Below are positions 20,969 through 34,860 of a DNA stretch of 64,000 bases, piece by piece. Numbering within the stretch: the first letter of the stretch is position 1; every line of letters starts with the position of its first letter. The DNA lies in assembly GCA_029204225.1 (NCBI GenBank), contig CM055095.1, positions 61,859,910-61,923,909 of the forward strand. Reading direction: 5' to 3'. The stretch comes from Diphasiastrum complanatum. Its lineage: Eukaryota > Streptophyta > Lycopodiopsida > Lycopodiales > Lycopodiaceae. The notes beneath the pieces were generated by a model, which saw nothing but the letters and a program-made list of their open reading frames with translations, ran no database searches and was not told the origin of the DNA. Position numbers and translations under genes: made by a program.

Positions 20969-21084
20969 TTTGTCTCTCTAAATGCTTCTTGGTTTCCAAG
21001 GGGAGGCTTGAACCTGAGACCAAAGAAACTTTGGATGCCAAGCTAACCAGCTGAGCCAACCCCGTTGATTTGTCTCTCTAAATG
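20969..21084 (-). mobile_element. tRNA-like SINE or tRNA retropseudogene with 16-bp target duplication
   Basis: An 84-bp insert (20985-21068) is flanked by identical TTTGTCTCTCTAAATG copies at 20969-20984 and 21069-21084. On the minus strand the insert begins AACGGGGTTGGCTCAGCTGG and carries an A-box (TGGCTCAGCTGGTTAG). After about 35 bases it has a B-box (GGTTCAAGCC), then CTCCCCTTGG. There is no long tail inside the duplications and the acceptor stem does not pair well, so it is not a functional tRNA gene. The exact long duplication points to retroposition. Confidence 0.78.
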
Positions 21085-21923
21085 GAGGAACACATTGTTG
21101 CTTCTTTTTCCTACGTAGGGAGTTTCTTATGTTTTGCATCCAACACGCTTCTAGGAGCTTCCAAATTCTAGTGTTGGCAAAGCAACAACATAAGGTCGAG
21201 CTCTACATGCATTATTTCCAGCATGTCTTTGCAAGCCTTGTTCTTTTTTTAAATACATGGCAAGCACAAATTTAATATTTTTCTATATATTTTTCTTTGC
21301 TTTTGTAGATAGTGTTTGGAGAGTGGGAGTTTTGAAAATTCTTGGAAGGATTGTGGCTTTAAATATATGTTCATGTTGTTCCCTCCACATTTATGTTGCT
21401 TTAATTTTAGCTAGCTTTGGCTCCTAGATTTGCAACAGTCAGTGCTTTCAAAAGTTTTGTTTGATAGTTTGTGTATTTCATCAGTTATCTCCTATTTGTA
21501 GAACACGAATTTCAATTTGTGCTAATTAGTTTGATTTGTGAGTCAATAGCCTTGGCTCTCTTGTGGATAAAGTAATCTGCAAAAATCGAAGCTCTATTGG
21601 GTGGGCCCATGTCCTTTGCCTTTAGGCTTGTCACTATATTCAATCTTATTTGCTTGGTTTAGGGTAGTTTGGATCATCAATGATGCTTATATGATTGCTC
21701 TTGATACAATCGGTTTAACTTGATTGATAGTTTGCGGAATCAACCAATCAGCCAATCAACCACTATCTTCATTTTATCCTCGTCAATCTCAATCCCGTAA
21801 CAATGTCAGATGATTTTCTTTTTGACTTGAAATCTCTATCTCCACTTTCTGAGAAAACCTATAAGGCTATCTATAAATAGGTTGACTTCTTGGAAGTAAT
21901 CTCATCATGTAGTCTACTGACCT
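21085..21923. other. Non-coding stretch
   Basis: No gene, repeat or RNA recognised between the tRNA-like insert and Copia-3. Confidence 0.5.
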
Positions 21924-22576
21924 AGACGTGTCGTAAATCAATGGGTATGAGCGGAAGCTGGGAGCGAGCTAGATGCGTGGATTGATAGCGCCAAAGTTAG
22001 CAGCAAAATAATTCAAATGAAGGATCAAACAATGCGCAATAGAACAATAACAACAGTAGGACAAATTGCACTCTGATTATTATTAACAATGAGTACAATG
22101 GCATGAAGTTATAACTTCAGCTTGTTGAGCGTGATAACGCTGATAAAGATTAATCAAAAATCAGACTAAGAATATCAGAAGAAGTTTTCTAATGAAGATT
22201 GTAAGTTTGATAAACTAAAAATATCTACAACTGAATTTTCTATAGTTATTACAACTGTCTTTGTGCCATAAATGCATGTACAAAGTTGGCGAACATCAAT
22301 GTAAAGTCGTTGGGTCGGATTTCTAACTGATAGTATCAAAAAAATTACATAGGGTCAGTTTTTATACAAAGGGTCAAAAAAATATGTATAGGGTCAGATT
22401 TTTCAGGGTCAGATAAATCAGACCCGATTCGACCCGATCCAGTGTCAAATACGCCCGGATAATTTTTGCCTCAATCCGATCCAATCCAGGGTCGAAAAAT
22501 TCATTTTTGATAAGAGTTACATTGGGTCGTAAAAATCCGATACTGGGTTTTTCAATCTTTAGAAAACTTGAGCCTT

Positions 22577-25110
<2,534 letters not shown>

Positions 25111-25535
25111 AAAAACTAGTTGAAACAAAATTTGCTTGTTGTTGAAATTGTTTCTTCTTCTTCTAATTGTTAAATTTTAAAGTTCTACAGTCTTTGATTT
25201 CATGTCTAGTTCTCTTGTAGTATGTGGAAAAAAATTTTTACTTTGGTTGGAAGGATGAAGAGTTGGAATTCGACCCTGAGCCTGAATTCGATCTAGAGCC
25301 AAAATTCGACCTTGAGCCAAAATTTGACCTTGACTGTATATTGCTATTCTTTTTGGATCTGACTTTCTGATTTTTTTAATATAGAACTTGAAGATCCGAC
25401 CCTAAGCCTGAGGAGGATGCAGTTTTTCTTATTTCCTCTTATAGAAGCATTGACATTGCTTTTGATAGAGTAATTTGCTCCGGGGTCAAAATTATCATGA
25501 CTCAAAATAGGCTTTAGGAAGACTCGATAATAAAG

Positions 25536-25958
25536 TCATAACAGCATCAGAATCTTCAATGATTGAGCCAATTGCAGCCATTTGCTAAGATTTCTGAAAG
25601 TGTTGATGTGACTTGTAACACTTTCTGCTTCAGTCATCTTCAAGTTGAAGAATTTCTTCCTCAAGTATAACTTGGAAGTAACATCTCTAATATCATACAA
25701 GGTTGCTAGGATGTCCCATGCTTCCTTGGCTTTCTGAATATTTTGTATGTAAATTATCTGTGTATCCTTGATATTGAGAGTAATCATGGCAAATGCCTTG
25801 TCATCTCTCAATCTCCATTTGGTGATAATGGTTGCATCACCTTCTGGCTTGACTTATGTGTCCCACAGTTCCTTGGCTAATAACATGACCTTCATTTTGA
25901 ACTTCTAGAGATGATAGTTCCCTCCATCGATCCTTTCGATTAGAGAAGACGGATCCAT
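25536..25958 (-). pseudogene. Copia-3 gag fragment
   Basis: It starts MDPSSLIERIDGGNYHL on the minus strand and continues in another frame with KAFAMITLNIKDTQI, KAKEAWDILATLYD and LYLRKKFFNLKMTEAESVTS, the copia gag (UBN2) pattern. The zinc-knuckle area downstream is unreadable. Confidence 0.8.
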
Positions 25959-26082
25959 TATGGTTGAGCGAGATCGTTGGTAGTACCAATGATTTCGGAA
26001 TACGGTTGCTTGTGCGCTTCCTAGTTCGTTGTCTTGATAGAAACAAGACTTAATAATCCACGAGGAGAAGCAGATTACTTGG

Positions 26083-26100
26083 ATGCCCGCTCTGATACCA
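26083..26100 (-). promoter_or_regulatory. Primer-binding site of Copia-3
   Basis: TGGTATCAGAGCGGGCAT on the minus strand directly follows the LTR end. Confidence 0.88.
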
Positions 26101-26336
26101 TGTCGTAAATCAATGGGTATGAGCGGAAGCTGGGAGCGAGCTAGATACGTGGATCGGAAGCGCAACAGTTAGCAGCAAAATTATTCAAACAAAAGATTCA
26201 AATACATTGGGTCAGAAAAATCCGATACTGGATTTTTCGATCTTCTATAAAACTCGAGCCTTTTTTTTTGGGTTTTGTTAAGTTTTCAGGATGCTTATTA
26301 ATAAATGGATTTGAGGCTGAGCATTGAAATCCAACA
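26101..26336 (-). repeat. 5' LTR of Copia-3, internally deleted
   Basis: The minus-strand start is TGTTGGATTTCAATGC and the end is CATTGATTTACGACA. Both ends match the 3' LTR, but its middle part (about 22026-22510) has no counterpart here. Confidence 0.85.
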
Positions 26337-26759
26337 AGACGGTAGCAAACCGTGAGATAATTATGATGGAAATACATCTTTGAATTCACTTATGATATGA
26401 TTTTTCATTACTTGTTTGTGATTTTTGTAAGGGGTTCCAACATCCCAAAAATTAATTCACTTTTAATGATTTTTTTTATCATGAATAACTCTTTTTTATA
26501 GAGCATGAAGCCTATGGATCAATATACAACCTGAAAGGTAGGTGGAATTACCTCTTATTCAAGCCCTCATACATTTGTTTTGGTCCTTGGAGGCCTAGGC
26601 AACAAATCCAAAGTTTCCTTGGTAGGTGCGAATGGCCAAATTAAGATGTAATCAGTCAGCTTACGAGGTCACAACTATTCTCACTTATAGTTGAATATTT
26701 TGGGATTTGTCAACTAGTTAAAGCAATTTTTAGATTTGAGAATCATTATTGGCTGAAAA

Positions 26760-27320
26760 TAATGCAAGTCTAGAAGAATTTGTTTTGTACGGTTTTCAAT
26801 ATAGATCTTTGGTTAATGTGGAGACGAAGTTTGTTAAGATCCAAAAAGTTGTTGATTTCTTGCATGATATGTAATAAACGTTGCAATTGGCATGTGATAG
26901 TACATGTAGTGCCCACGATAGAGCTAAGCATTATTTCAATCTTAAGAGACCTCTCATAGATTTTAAAGTTGATGACTAATTCTAAATTATCCTAGGACAA
27001 TGCATACCAAAAATCATTATAAGTTGTCTACCAAATATTGTGAACCATTTTGAATTATAAAGAAAATTGGTTCTTTAGCTTAGAAACTGGATCTTCAAAA
27101 TAAATCTATTGCTTATAGCTTAGTGTACTTTTGAGATCAGAAAGAGTACTCAGAACGAAAGATAAACAACGAAACAATTGTTCTATCTCTGAGTGTTTTT
27201 TAGCCGATGGAAAGGACACATTGAGGATGATGATTCGTGGGAAATGGCTGAAAGCACAAAGAAATTTTTTTATAAGTTTTACTTATGAGGACATAAGTAG
27301 TTCAAGGGGGGAAGAATATC
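26760..27320 (+). pseudogene. Ty3/gypsy integrase C-terminal fragment and element 3' end
   Basis: Plus-strand pieces in shifted frames read EFVLYGFQYRSLVNVETKF, KIQKVVDFLHDM, AHDRAKHYFNLKRPLIDFKV and later HIEDDDSWEMAES plus FYKFYL. This is the order of the gypsy integrase tail and its chromodomain-like end. A purine stretch (TTCAAGGGGGGAAGAATATC) near 27300-27320 may be the polypurine tract. Heavily decayed. Confidence 0.6.
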
Positions 27321-27494
27321 ACGTCCATATCTAGTTTAGAGGATTTAGAATAATTCTTGTTGTAGTGTAGAGTTTATTATTTATGCCTCGCCATTCCGAA
27401 CTAGGCCAAAAATGTAATGAATAATCTAGTTAGGACATGTTGAGCTAGTGCATGGTATGTGGTGGTTAAAGCGATTGGATGAGAATTGGGATCT

Positions 27495-28640
27495 TATCGG
27501 GTCAGACCTGTGACTATGTCTTTTTTGCTTAGAGGCTTCTCGTGTTCAGATAATACATTCTTTTGTGCCAGAGTTGATTTTCATTTTCTGGTGCATTTAG
27601 TATGTTATCAGAACTGTTGATTATCTTGGCTTGGTAGAGATTACCTTCTCTGGATCCAACAATCAACAACTTGTTTGTTGTTTTCTCGATCATCCGGCAT
27701 ACATTGCCATCGAACATGACTCAAATTTTGAGATCTGCCATCTTTGAGACTGATAGCAGGTCTCTACTTGAAACTTGACATCCAATCCACTATCAAACAA
27801 CTGTCCTATGCTAATGAGATTTTTTGTTAGTCTAGGTACATAAAGTACATCATGTAAGCAAAAAGATTTTGATGATGATGCATGTAGTGGAATACTACCT
27901 ATTCCTTCAATTCTACACTCTACATCATTAGCAGTATAGATTGATCTTTTTGCACCTAGATATGTCATGAGACTAGTGAAAGAGTTTCTAGAGCTAGACA
28001 TGTGGGAACTAGCCCCACTATCCATCCACCAGACTTTTTCATTCTTGAAAGGAAAAGATGAAAAAGTAGAAATCATCACACTCATCCTCATTAGTAAGGT
28101 TAGCTTGCTATATTGGTTCTTGTTCTTAAAACAGTTTGATGCATAGTGTCCTTTCTTGCCACAGAAAAACACTTGATCTTTGACAACTTCTTCTTGCCAC
28201 TGGATGTTGCAGCTTGTGAGGACTGATCCTCACCACCTTCTTTGGCTTTATACTTCTTGAAGTGTTGTTGACCTTTGCCCTTGCCTATTGACTTGTCTTT
28301 GATGAAGAGTGCTTTGTCATCTCGACCATCTTTCAATGAAAGTCTGTTGATCCTCAACATCTTGTTCTCTTGTCTGCTTTCTTCAGCAATGAGAACACCT
28401 TGCAGTGTCTCCAAGGATGGAAGTTCCTCCCTTACAACATAAGTCTGCACAATATTGCCATACTCATCTCTAAGTCCATTTAGGACTACTTGAACAAGTT
28501 CAGTGTTCTTAAGAGCATCTCCAATACCAGCTAACTCTCGATGAAGATTCTTTACTCTCATCACATATGATGAAGCACTCTCATCTACTCTCTGATAACT
28601 TAGAAAGATTTGGTTAATAAGTGTGAGGCCCTCGCACTTG
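27495..28640 (-). pseudogene. Copia gag-protease-pre-integrase fragment
   Basis: Minus strand: gag (SYQRVDESASSYVMRVKNLH, ELVQVVLNGLRDEYGNI, LPSLETLQGVLIAEESRQ), zinc knuckle FCGKKGHYASNCFKNK, protease WWMDSGASSHMSSS, flap region and LFDSGLDVKFQ, then a pre-integrase start (NQLWHKRMYYLNTRSL). The gag start and everything after pre-integrase are gone. The final 190 bp closely match the plus-strand fragment at 43.87 kb, so both derive from one family. Confidence 0.85.
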
Positions 28641-28922
28641 TGTCTGTCGGCACGTTTGGAACCACCAAGAAGTTTCAGGTGCTTGTGTGTGCTCGTGTGG
28701 CTGAAACCATATAATATTTTATGGTGCATGAACCTTTGCTTAGCACGTGCTTCCTTGTTCGAAATTGAAAAAGTAACAAATTTTGAGGCCTACCACGGAC
28801 ATTTGTTGCCCTTGTCCGTTCCATGTGGCACATGGTAGCTCGCTGGGGCCAAACGCTAGGCAGTGCCTTTAAGGGCCAATGCAGGTGGAGTTGGTGGATC
28901 GTGCTTGAGTTTGGGGGGAGAT

Positions 28923-28973
28923 CGTATTTTACACCACCACTATAGTGGCAGTGGTGGCTCACACCCATCTAAG
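28923..28973. repeat. Left inverted repeat bracketing the non-LTR element
   Basis: CGTATTTTACACCACCACTA through CACACCCATCTAAG is matched in reverse complement at 32238-32289. It includes the palindrome CCACTATAGTGG. Confidence 0.7.
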
Positions 28974-29037
28974 CATAAAGAACATTTATGGCACCATCTT
29001 CTCTACTATATGTCTTCACTCTTAGATGAACTTCTTG

Positions 29038-31807
29038 TTTTTATTAATAAAAGATGGGAAAACCCATCAGAGTACAAAGGAATGCATGTTGAAAACGTAA
29101 AGGCCATAAGGCGAATTGAGATACTGTACAACTATAACAAAGCAACAATCTCACAAAGTATCTACATAAAGCCTACTGCTTGGTGTAAGTCGCTAGTTAA
29201 GACAATTGGAAGTTAAGGTAGTGCAGGAAGCTGTGAAGCAGCCGTTCCTGCAACTATGGCACGTCGAAGTATTGCAAGTGCCTGAGTGCATTGTAAAGTC
29301 ATAGAAACTCGTTGACGATAATAAGCCATAATGATAGATAAGGGTGAGGCCCCACGTCCTTGGAGTTTCGCTGCAAAACTTGCACAAGATGATAGAAAAT
29401 CATTGAATTTCTTATGCAGGCACCCATATGTTTCCAAAGCAAAAGGAATAAAGTCTTCTCCAGGAGTGCGATGTGAATAATCTCGCTCTTTATCTAGAGC
29501 TGCATGAGAAGCAGCGGCACCTTGAGTAGTTGAAGCACGACGAAGGAGGTCAGGCCGCGAAGGATCAGCAACAACATCCCCAAGCGTGCGAATCCCCTCA
29601 CGTGAAAGAACAAGATCAACTCGACGTCGAGGCGACTGTGAATTAGACACAGACAAGATGTGGGTCTGCTCCTGGACAACATGAAAGCCACACTCATGTG
29701 CAATAGATGCCAATACGTCACGAATGAAATCATGAGTCGCAGTGCGCTCTCTGCCAGCAGGGCAACGCATGAGATGAGTGCCAATAGGATCAACAGGGTG
29801 ACCACAGGAACATTTTGTCAAACCTGCCAGCACTGGATGAGGGAGACCCAACCTAACCCGACGAGCGGTGAGAAACAACTCTGAAGAAAGGCGCAAGTGT
29901 GGAACAACAGGGCGCGCAACAAGCCAAGCACCAGCACCCGGGCCTGCACAAGACAAAAGACGAGCCCGAGTCTCATCGAAAGACGAATCATTGAGAAGAT
30001 GAGTGAAAGCATATGAGTCGAAGCACTCCAAAGGATACTTCTGAAAATTAGCACGCTGATGGCTAAGCAAAGTCTCAAAAGGAGGCAAAGAAGCTTGCAC
30101 ATGTGGAGAGATGAGATCCTTGGCCGGACGAAGATGTTGTTGGAAAGGAAGAATGCATGTTTCCACATGAGCTACTGAATCAAGAAGAATGGGCTTGTTG
30201 TCCTGCTGAAACCGAGAGATAAGTGCAGAGGCAACAAGGGCCCAACTTCCCATAAAAACAGCTGGAGCAATAGAAGCTGTGCAAGAAAGACCAACACCTC
30301 CGGACGAAGCGGGAAGAGAGACTTGTCGCTTAACGAACTGACCATTGGGAATACGAAAGGATTCTGAACCCATCAAGCGACCCAGAATATCTAATAAAGT
30401 ATTATCGAAATCCTGTAGCAAAGCCAAAACATCAGGAGAGGGAGGAACACACCGTAGAATATAACTTGGCCGTTGAGCGAAGCATTGAGTGAGAATCCTT
30501 AGAGCAACTTGAGCATTGCCAAGCTTTGGTAGCAAATCAGCGTGACGAAGATGCGCGCCCAAAGTGTCCCGCAAAGAGGAAGCCACAAAATCCGAGAAAC
30601 CTATAGGAATACCAAGCGCTCGAATCCCATCAACTGGAGTATTGAAACCTGTAGGTAAAGGGAGCTCAGGAAGGAGGCCCTGAGAACACCAAACAACGCA
30701 CTTAGAGGGATTGACAGTGAGGCCCAAAGCCAAAAGTTGCTGAGAGAAATGTAGGAAAGCTGGAAAGACGTCATTAGCAGGTCCCACAATATGCGTGTCA
30801 TCAGCAATAGAGGGAAACAAACAAGAAGGAAAAGCAGCAGAAGAAGCACGCAATGCCTGAAAGTGCACTAAAGCAAAAAGAACACCACCCAAGGGATCAC
30901 CTTGTTTGATACCATCAGCAGATGAAAATAACCGAAACACCACCTGAGCGAGAAGCATGACTGAAATATAGAGGCGCATCCATGGAATAAAAAGAGCAAA
31001 CAAACGGGATGAGCTGAGCGAGAGGACTGTGAGCGACACGAAGTTCTTGGAAGATGGCCCCTCGGGAAACAGAATTGAAAGCATTTTTAACATCCACTTG
31101 AAGGACAATCCAATCTAGATGAAGATCCAAGATAGCACGCAAAGCATGTATGACTGTCTCGCAACCGCCAGGAGTAGCACAGCCAAACTGATGAGGAAAT
31201 AGGCGGTCATGAAAACTGTCACGAAGCTGAAAACCAAGAGCCCTAGAAACCAACTTGTACAAAACCTCTCCAACAACAATGGGACGCACTCCACCGCCAG
31301 GCTTATCCAAGGCTATCAAACGAGCAGCACCAAGAATACGAGCAATAGAAAGAGGAATATGGCCACATGCTACGGAAGAGCAAACTTGAAAGAGAAAACC
31401 AAATCCGCTAGCAGAGTCGTCAGGAGAAAAACAGTCACGAAGATGCTCGAAAACCATACCAGAAGGACCCCCAGTTGACAGATGAGGGTTGCGTAGAAAA
31501 GCATTAAGAAAATGAGATTCTGAGAGCTGCAAATCGGAATCAGGCAAGAAGAGGAAGAAGGAGAAAGCTGAGAAAGTGAAAGAGAGGAAGAAAGCTGGTG
31601 GCAAAGATGGGGCGGACAGTATGGCACCACCTGGCCAGAGGAAAACAAGCAAGGAATTTGCAACATCACGGTGGGCTTCACGACGCGCGCATGAAGGGGA
31701 AGCACTAGAAGGATGCTCTGAAGGGGAAGCAGATCTCTTTTCTCCACGTCAAGCAAGAGGAATGAAATCTGGGAGTTGCAAAGGATGAGAAGATTCTTGA
31801 GGAACCA
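29038..31807 (-). mobile_element. Non-LTR retrotransposon with RT and restriction-like endonuclease type C-terminus
   Basis: One long minus-strand frame, broken once, covers RT and a C-terminal Cys-His plus endonuclease-like region. The 3' end is an AATAAAA-rich tail near 29038, and a second copy ends the same way at 19715. No APE endonuclease is seen upstream. Plant LINEs usually carry APE at the N-terminus (L1, RTE), whereas a CCHC plus PD-(D/E)XK-like tail is the R2/CRE/NeSL/Dualen layout. Clade assignment is inference. Confidence 0.82.
29213..31807 (-). pseudogene. Non-LTR element polyprotein (RT, Cys-His motif, endonuclease-like domain), one frameshift and one stop
   Basis: Candidate start ATG at 31807 (MVPQESSHPLQLPDF), with a TGA after about 19 codons, then open to 30915. 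RT motifs are KPGGGVRPIVVGEVLYKL, HQFGCATPGGCE and motif A LQVDVKNAFNSVSR. A frameshift near 30930 leads into motif B DGIKQGDPLGGVLFALV and motif C SIADDTHIVG. The C-terminal part has LTKCSCGHPVDPIGTHLMRC (CxC...H...C), then RRRVDLVLSREGIRTLGDVV followed by ADPSRPD, a plausible PD-(D/E)XK core, and FIPFALETYGCLHKKFNDFL. It ends at 29213. Only two lesions in about 860 codons means it is fairly young. Confidence 0.85.
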
Positions 31808-32237
31808 TATTGACAGGTAAAAATCCCGCCACTGCCTCCGAAGATTCCAAAAATTAGTGTGAAGCCTCCTTGTTGGCCAACAAGACCCTGCTACGAATTG
31901 TGCAAGCTTTGCTTTTCAGTAGAATGAGTTTTCAAAGACTTACGCGTGACTGGCTGCCCTACAATGTGTGCTGACCTGTTATTAGCTCTAACTGTTTGCT
32001 TGCTTATCCAAATTTGAAGAAATCTAGCTGTGATAGGTCGCCCTACTATCGTAATCAGCTCCTTGATCACCACTAATGCCGCAAAGCCTGCAACTCTTTC
32101 TACTCCTGAATCGGCGACCGTACAAATCAAAACTGCATCTGGGCTGGATCAACTACATTACTTTCAAGGCTTCTTGCCGCAAATCGGATAAAAAAAAAGC
32201 AGCAAGCATTCCAATCGAAACAGAAAAAGCTCACACT
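31808..32237. other. Possible 5' UTR of the non-LTR element, otherwise unassigned
   Basis: An open minus-strand frame at 31891-32130 contains two similar short segments (VGRPITAR and VGQPVTRK) but no known domain. Confidence 0.35.
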
Positions 32238-32289
32238 CTTAGATGGGTGTGAGCCCACCACCATCACTATACTGGTGGTGCTTAATACG
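32238..32289. repeat. Right inverted repeat bracketing the non-LTR element
   Basis: CTTAGATGGGTGTGAGCCCA through GGTGGTGCTTAATACG is the imperfect reverse complement of 28923-28973. The pair may be the ends of a DNA transposon into which the retrotransposon inserted, or two copies of a small MITE. Confidence 0.65.
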
Positions 32290-32779
32290 CTAATCCAAGT
32301 TTGTGTTACCCAACCCAAGTTAGATTCTATATTCCTCGAGTTGTTCATATTATCAAGAAGCATCCTCATTTACTCTTTTGAGGTGGCCTGCCGCAGTCGT
32401 GAGGAGTGATAGCGAACATGTGGCATTACGTCATTGGTTGAGAGAATTGGTGGGCTATAGCTTGTAACAATATTCGGCACTCCCGTTGTTGCTCAGCCTG
32501 CTACATTGAAAATGCAAGAATCTATCTCCCTCTTTCAAAAGTATCAATATCTCTATTAAGTGTGTCTCTTCAGATTTTAATTTTTTTTAAAGTGGCCCAG
32601 CCGCCCTGAAAGCATACGTGGCCCAATCAAGTATGTTTCGTGCATCAATCCTCATCTCTCTCTATCTCTCGTTTTTGGTTCCGTGGATGGCCGATCTCGG
32701 CTACATAATTATTGCATTTACGAAGGCAAGAACAGAAATCTAAAGATCGGGAAAATCTGTGAGGAGATCGCAAGTCAAC
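32290..32779 (+). promoter_or_regulatory. Cytochrome b5 promoter and 5' UTR region
   Basis: The stretch directly upstream of the start codon contains a CCAAT-type GCCCAATCAAG near 32611 and a CT-rich part at about 32650-32670. No obvious TATA box. Confidence 0.4.
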
Positions 32780-32854
32780 ATGCAGCAGCTCACCCACGCT
32801 GAGATCTTCAACCATAGTAAAGCGAAAGACATTTGGCTGCTCATTCATGGAAAG
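32780..32854 (+). CDS. Cytochrome b5 exon 1
   Basis: Twenty-five codons, MQQLTHAEIFNHSKAKDIWL then LIHGK, ending at donor AAAG|GTTTGT, phase 0. Confidence 0.93.
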
Positions 32855-34033
32855 GTTTGTATTCTCTGAGGTTTCATTGTGTCTTTCTTACGATGATTTT
32901 CTCTGTCTTCCTTCGATGGCCTTTTGAAACCCCTGAATAAGGTGAATTTTCCGTAGCAAATAAGGTATACCACATCTTCAGCTCATTGCATTCGTTGTAG
33001 AATTGGTCAATATTCTTCCGGTGTATCCTTCTGTCGTTTTTTGTGAACATACGAGTGAAAATTAACCGAGCGTCTCCTTTCTGTAGTTCAGCATCAGTTT
33101 ATAGAAAAAGCTTTGGTGTCACACAGATCATTGCTTTCATGGTCACATAATTGTGATGCGTCCAATAAATTGATTTCTTTGTGAGCATCTTACTTAAAAC
33201 TATTGTCTAGTATTAGTTTGTGAGCATACTGTTTTAAACTATTGTGGTCAAGTTTCGCTAATCACTTTTATTAGGTGTATGATGTGAGCAAATTTTCAGA
33301 AGATCATCCAGGAGGAGAAGAAGTTCTTATTTCCGCGGCTGGTATGTACGCCTGGCTCGACCGTCTCTGCTGGTCTTCTGACAAGCCATTTTATGGTGTT
33401 TGATTGATTCTTTCTAAGCTGTCTTGAAAGTTCTTTCACAAGCAGTCTTCATAATATCCGTTATGTTTAGAAGGCTTGCAGGCTGATTGATTATGTCAAA
33501 GCTACATGTGATGAAGGTTCTTTCACAAGCAGTATTCATAATATTTGATATTTTCAGAAATCTTGCAATTTGATTGGTTCTTTCGAAGCTATATGTCAGG
33601 AAGTTTCTTTCACAAGTAGTATACATAATGTCCTATAATCTTGGAAGTTAACTTTTTTTTTAAGCTACATATCATGAAAGTTCTTTCAGAACCAGTCCTC
33701 AATTCTTCATATTATCAAATATATCGGTATGAATGCTTTTATTTAAAATTTTATTGATGTGCCATCCCAGGAAAAGATGCTACGGATGATTTCGAGGATG
33801 TTGGACACAGCAGCAGTGCAAAAGCAATGATGGAGGAATATTACATAGGCGATGCAGATCCTAAGTCTTCAGTAGCTCATAAATCATCACACAGAGTCGT
33901 TACAGTGACTCCACCTAGAAATGATGAGAGCCCTAGGGTGCTCATTTGGATCTTCACATATATTGTTCCTTTGGCAATTTTCGGAGTGGCTATAGCTGTC
34001 AAGTCATATCTCGACAAAGTTCAAAGCAGTTAA
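32780..34033 (+). CDS. Cytochrome b5, tail-anchored, three exons (complete)
   Basis: This is a small haem protein on the ER face that passes electrons to desaturases, hydroxylases and other lipid or sterol enzymes (family role). Exons 32780-32854, 33275-33341 and 33771-34033 join with GT-AG introns into 134 residues, the usual plant length. The haem ligands are His36 in SEDHPGGEEV and His60 in DVGHSSSA, 24 residues apart as in the family. A hydrophobic segment at residues 104-124 (VLIWIFTYIVPLAIFGVAIAV) followed by KSYLDKVQSS is the C-terminal anchor. The start is the first ATG before the THAE motif. The frame is intact and no paralogue number can be assigned. Confidence 0.95.
33275..33341 (+). 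CDS. Cytochrome b5 exon 2
   Basis: Acceptor TATTAG|GTG to donor GGCTG|GTATGT. It encodes VYDVSKFSEDHPGG and EEVLISAA plus the first base of a glycine codon, and carries the first haem histidine. Confidence 0.93.
33425..33700 (+). repeat. Degenerate tandem repeat of about 86 bp in cytochrome b5 intron 2
   Basis: The motif TTCTTTCACAAGCAGTNTTC and its flanks start near 33425, 33513, 33599 and 33675. Four copies with decaying similarity fill most of the intron. Confidence 0.8.
33771..34033 (+). CDS. Cytochrome b5 exon 3
   Basis: Acceptor TCCCAG|GAAAAG to TAA at 34031-34033. It encodes the second haem histidine, the linker and the membrane anchor. Confidence 0.94.
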
Positions 34034-34065
34034 GCTCTTTATTATTGTGGCACCCAGTGCTTGAG

Positions 34066-34071
34066 AATAAA
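34066..34071 (+). terminator. Polyadenylation signal of cytochrome b5
   Basis: AATAAA lies 33 bases after the stop codon, within the usual range for a near-upstream element. Confidence 0.6.
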
Positions 34072-34860
34072 GCATTGTATTTGATTCAACAAATAGTTTT
34101 TGGCAATTTTTACTTTTGGCAATGCTTAATCAGACTATTATATAATGGACAACATTTAAAATCTTCAGCAGATGACATAAGGGCAATATTCCCTTAAATC
34201 ATTTGCATCCAAAGACGCTCACCACTTTATCCAAAGATTTACAACACATTAGGGAGGCTGATTAAAAACATTTTCATATCTAGCTTAAAACGCCATGCTC
34301 TCCAAAAACTCTATTAGTAGCAGCCGTACTTTATATTGTACACAACCATAGGCAGTAGGTGTGTGTGTTCTGTCAATGATCTATTGCCTTGTTGCATCGT
34401 CAACAGTATTGTAGATTTGCATTAGGTTAATACCTAATTCCGTAGCGTTGTCAACTTGTCAGTCTTGGTATTGTAGCTTGGCCCTCAGGTATCTGGTTAT
34501 ATGCAAAGAATCAAGAATCAATCTGCTTATGTGCCACGAATCAATCTCGATATATAGCTTTTTCAATCTGCATATAGGCCAACAGTGGTGGCCCTTGGGA
34601 CGGTGGGACCGTGGGAGTCATCAGATTTGATGGAATATTTTATTTCCCAACAAGACTGATTGACAGAGGAGGGAGAAAAATTCTAGCAGTGATGCAGTCT
34701 GTCCACATGCGGAAGCTGGAGCCAATAAAAAGACTTCAATGCGCCCGTAGCAAGTCACGTCCTATGCACTGGGTATCCTTCAGTGGCATGTTGGCTACTT
34801 GTGCTAGCACTGGTATCCTTCATTGGCATGTTGGCTACTTGTGCTAACAGGCTGAGCACA
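34072..34860. other. Intergenic stretch downstream of cytochrome b5
   Basis: No gene seen. It contains a two-copy direct repeat of about 40 bp at 34768-34848 (GGTATCCTTCANTGGCATG then TTGGCTACTTGTGCTA). Confidence 0.5.

Noticed and set aside
20985-21068. Functional tRNA gene
   Set aside because: The acceptor stem does not close and the insert is flanked by a 16-bp duplication, which fits a retroposon better.
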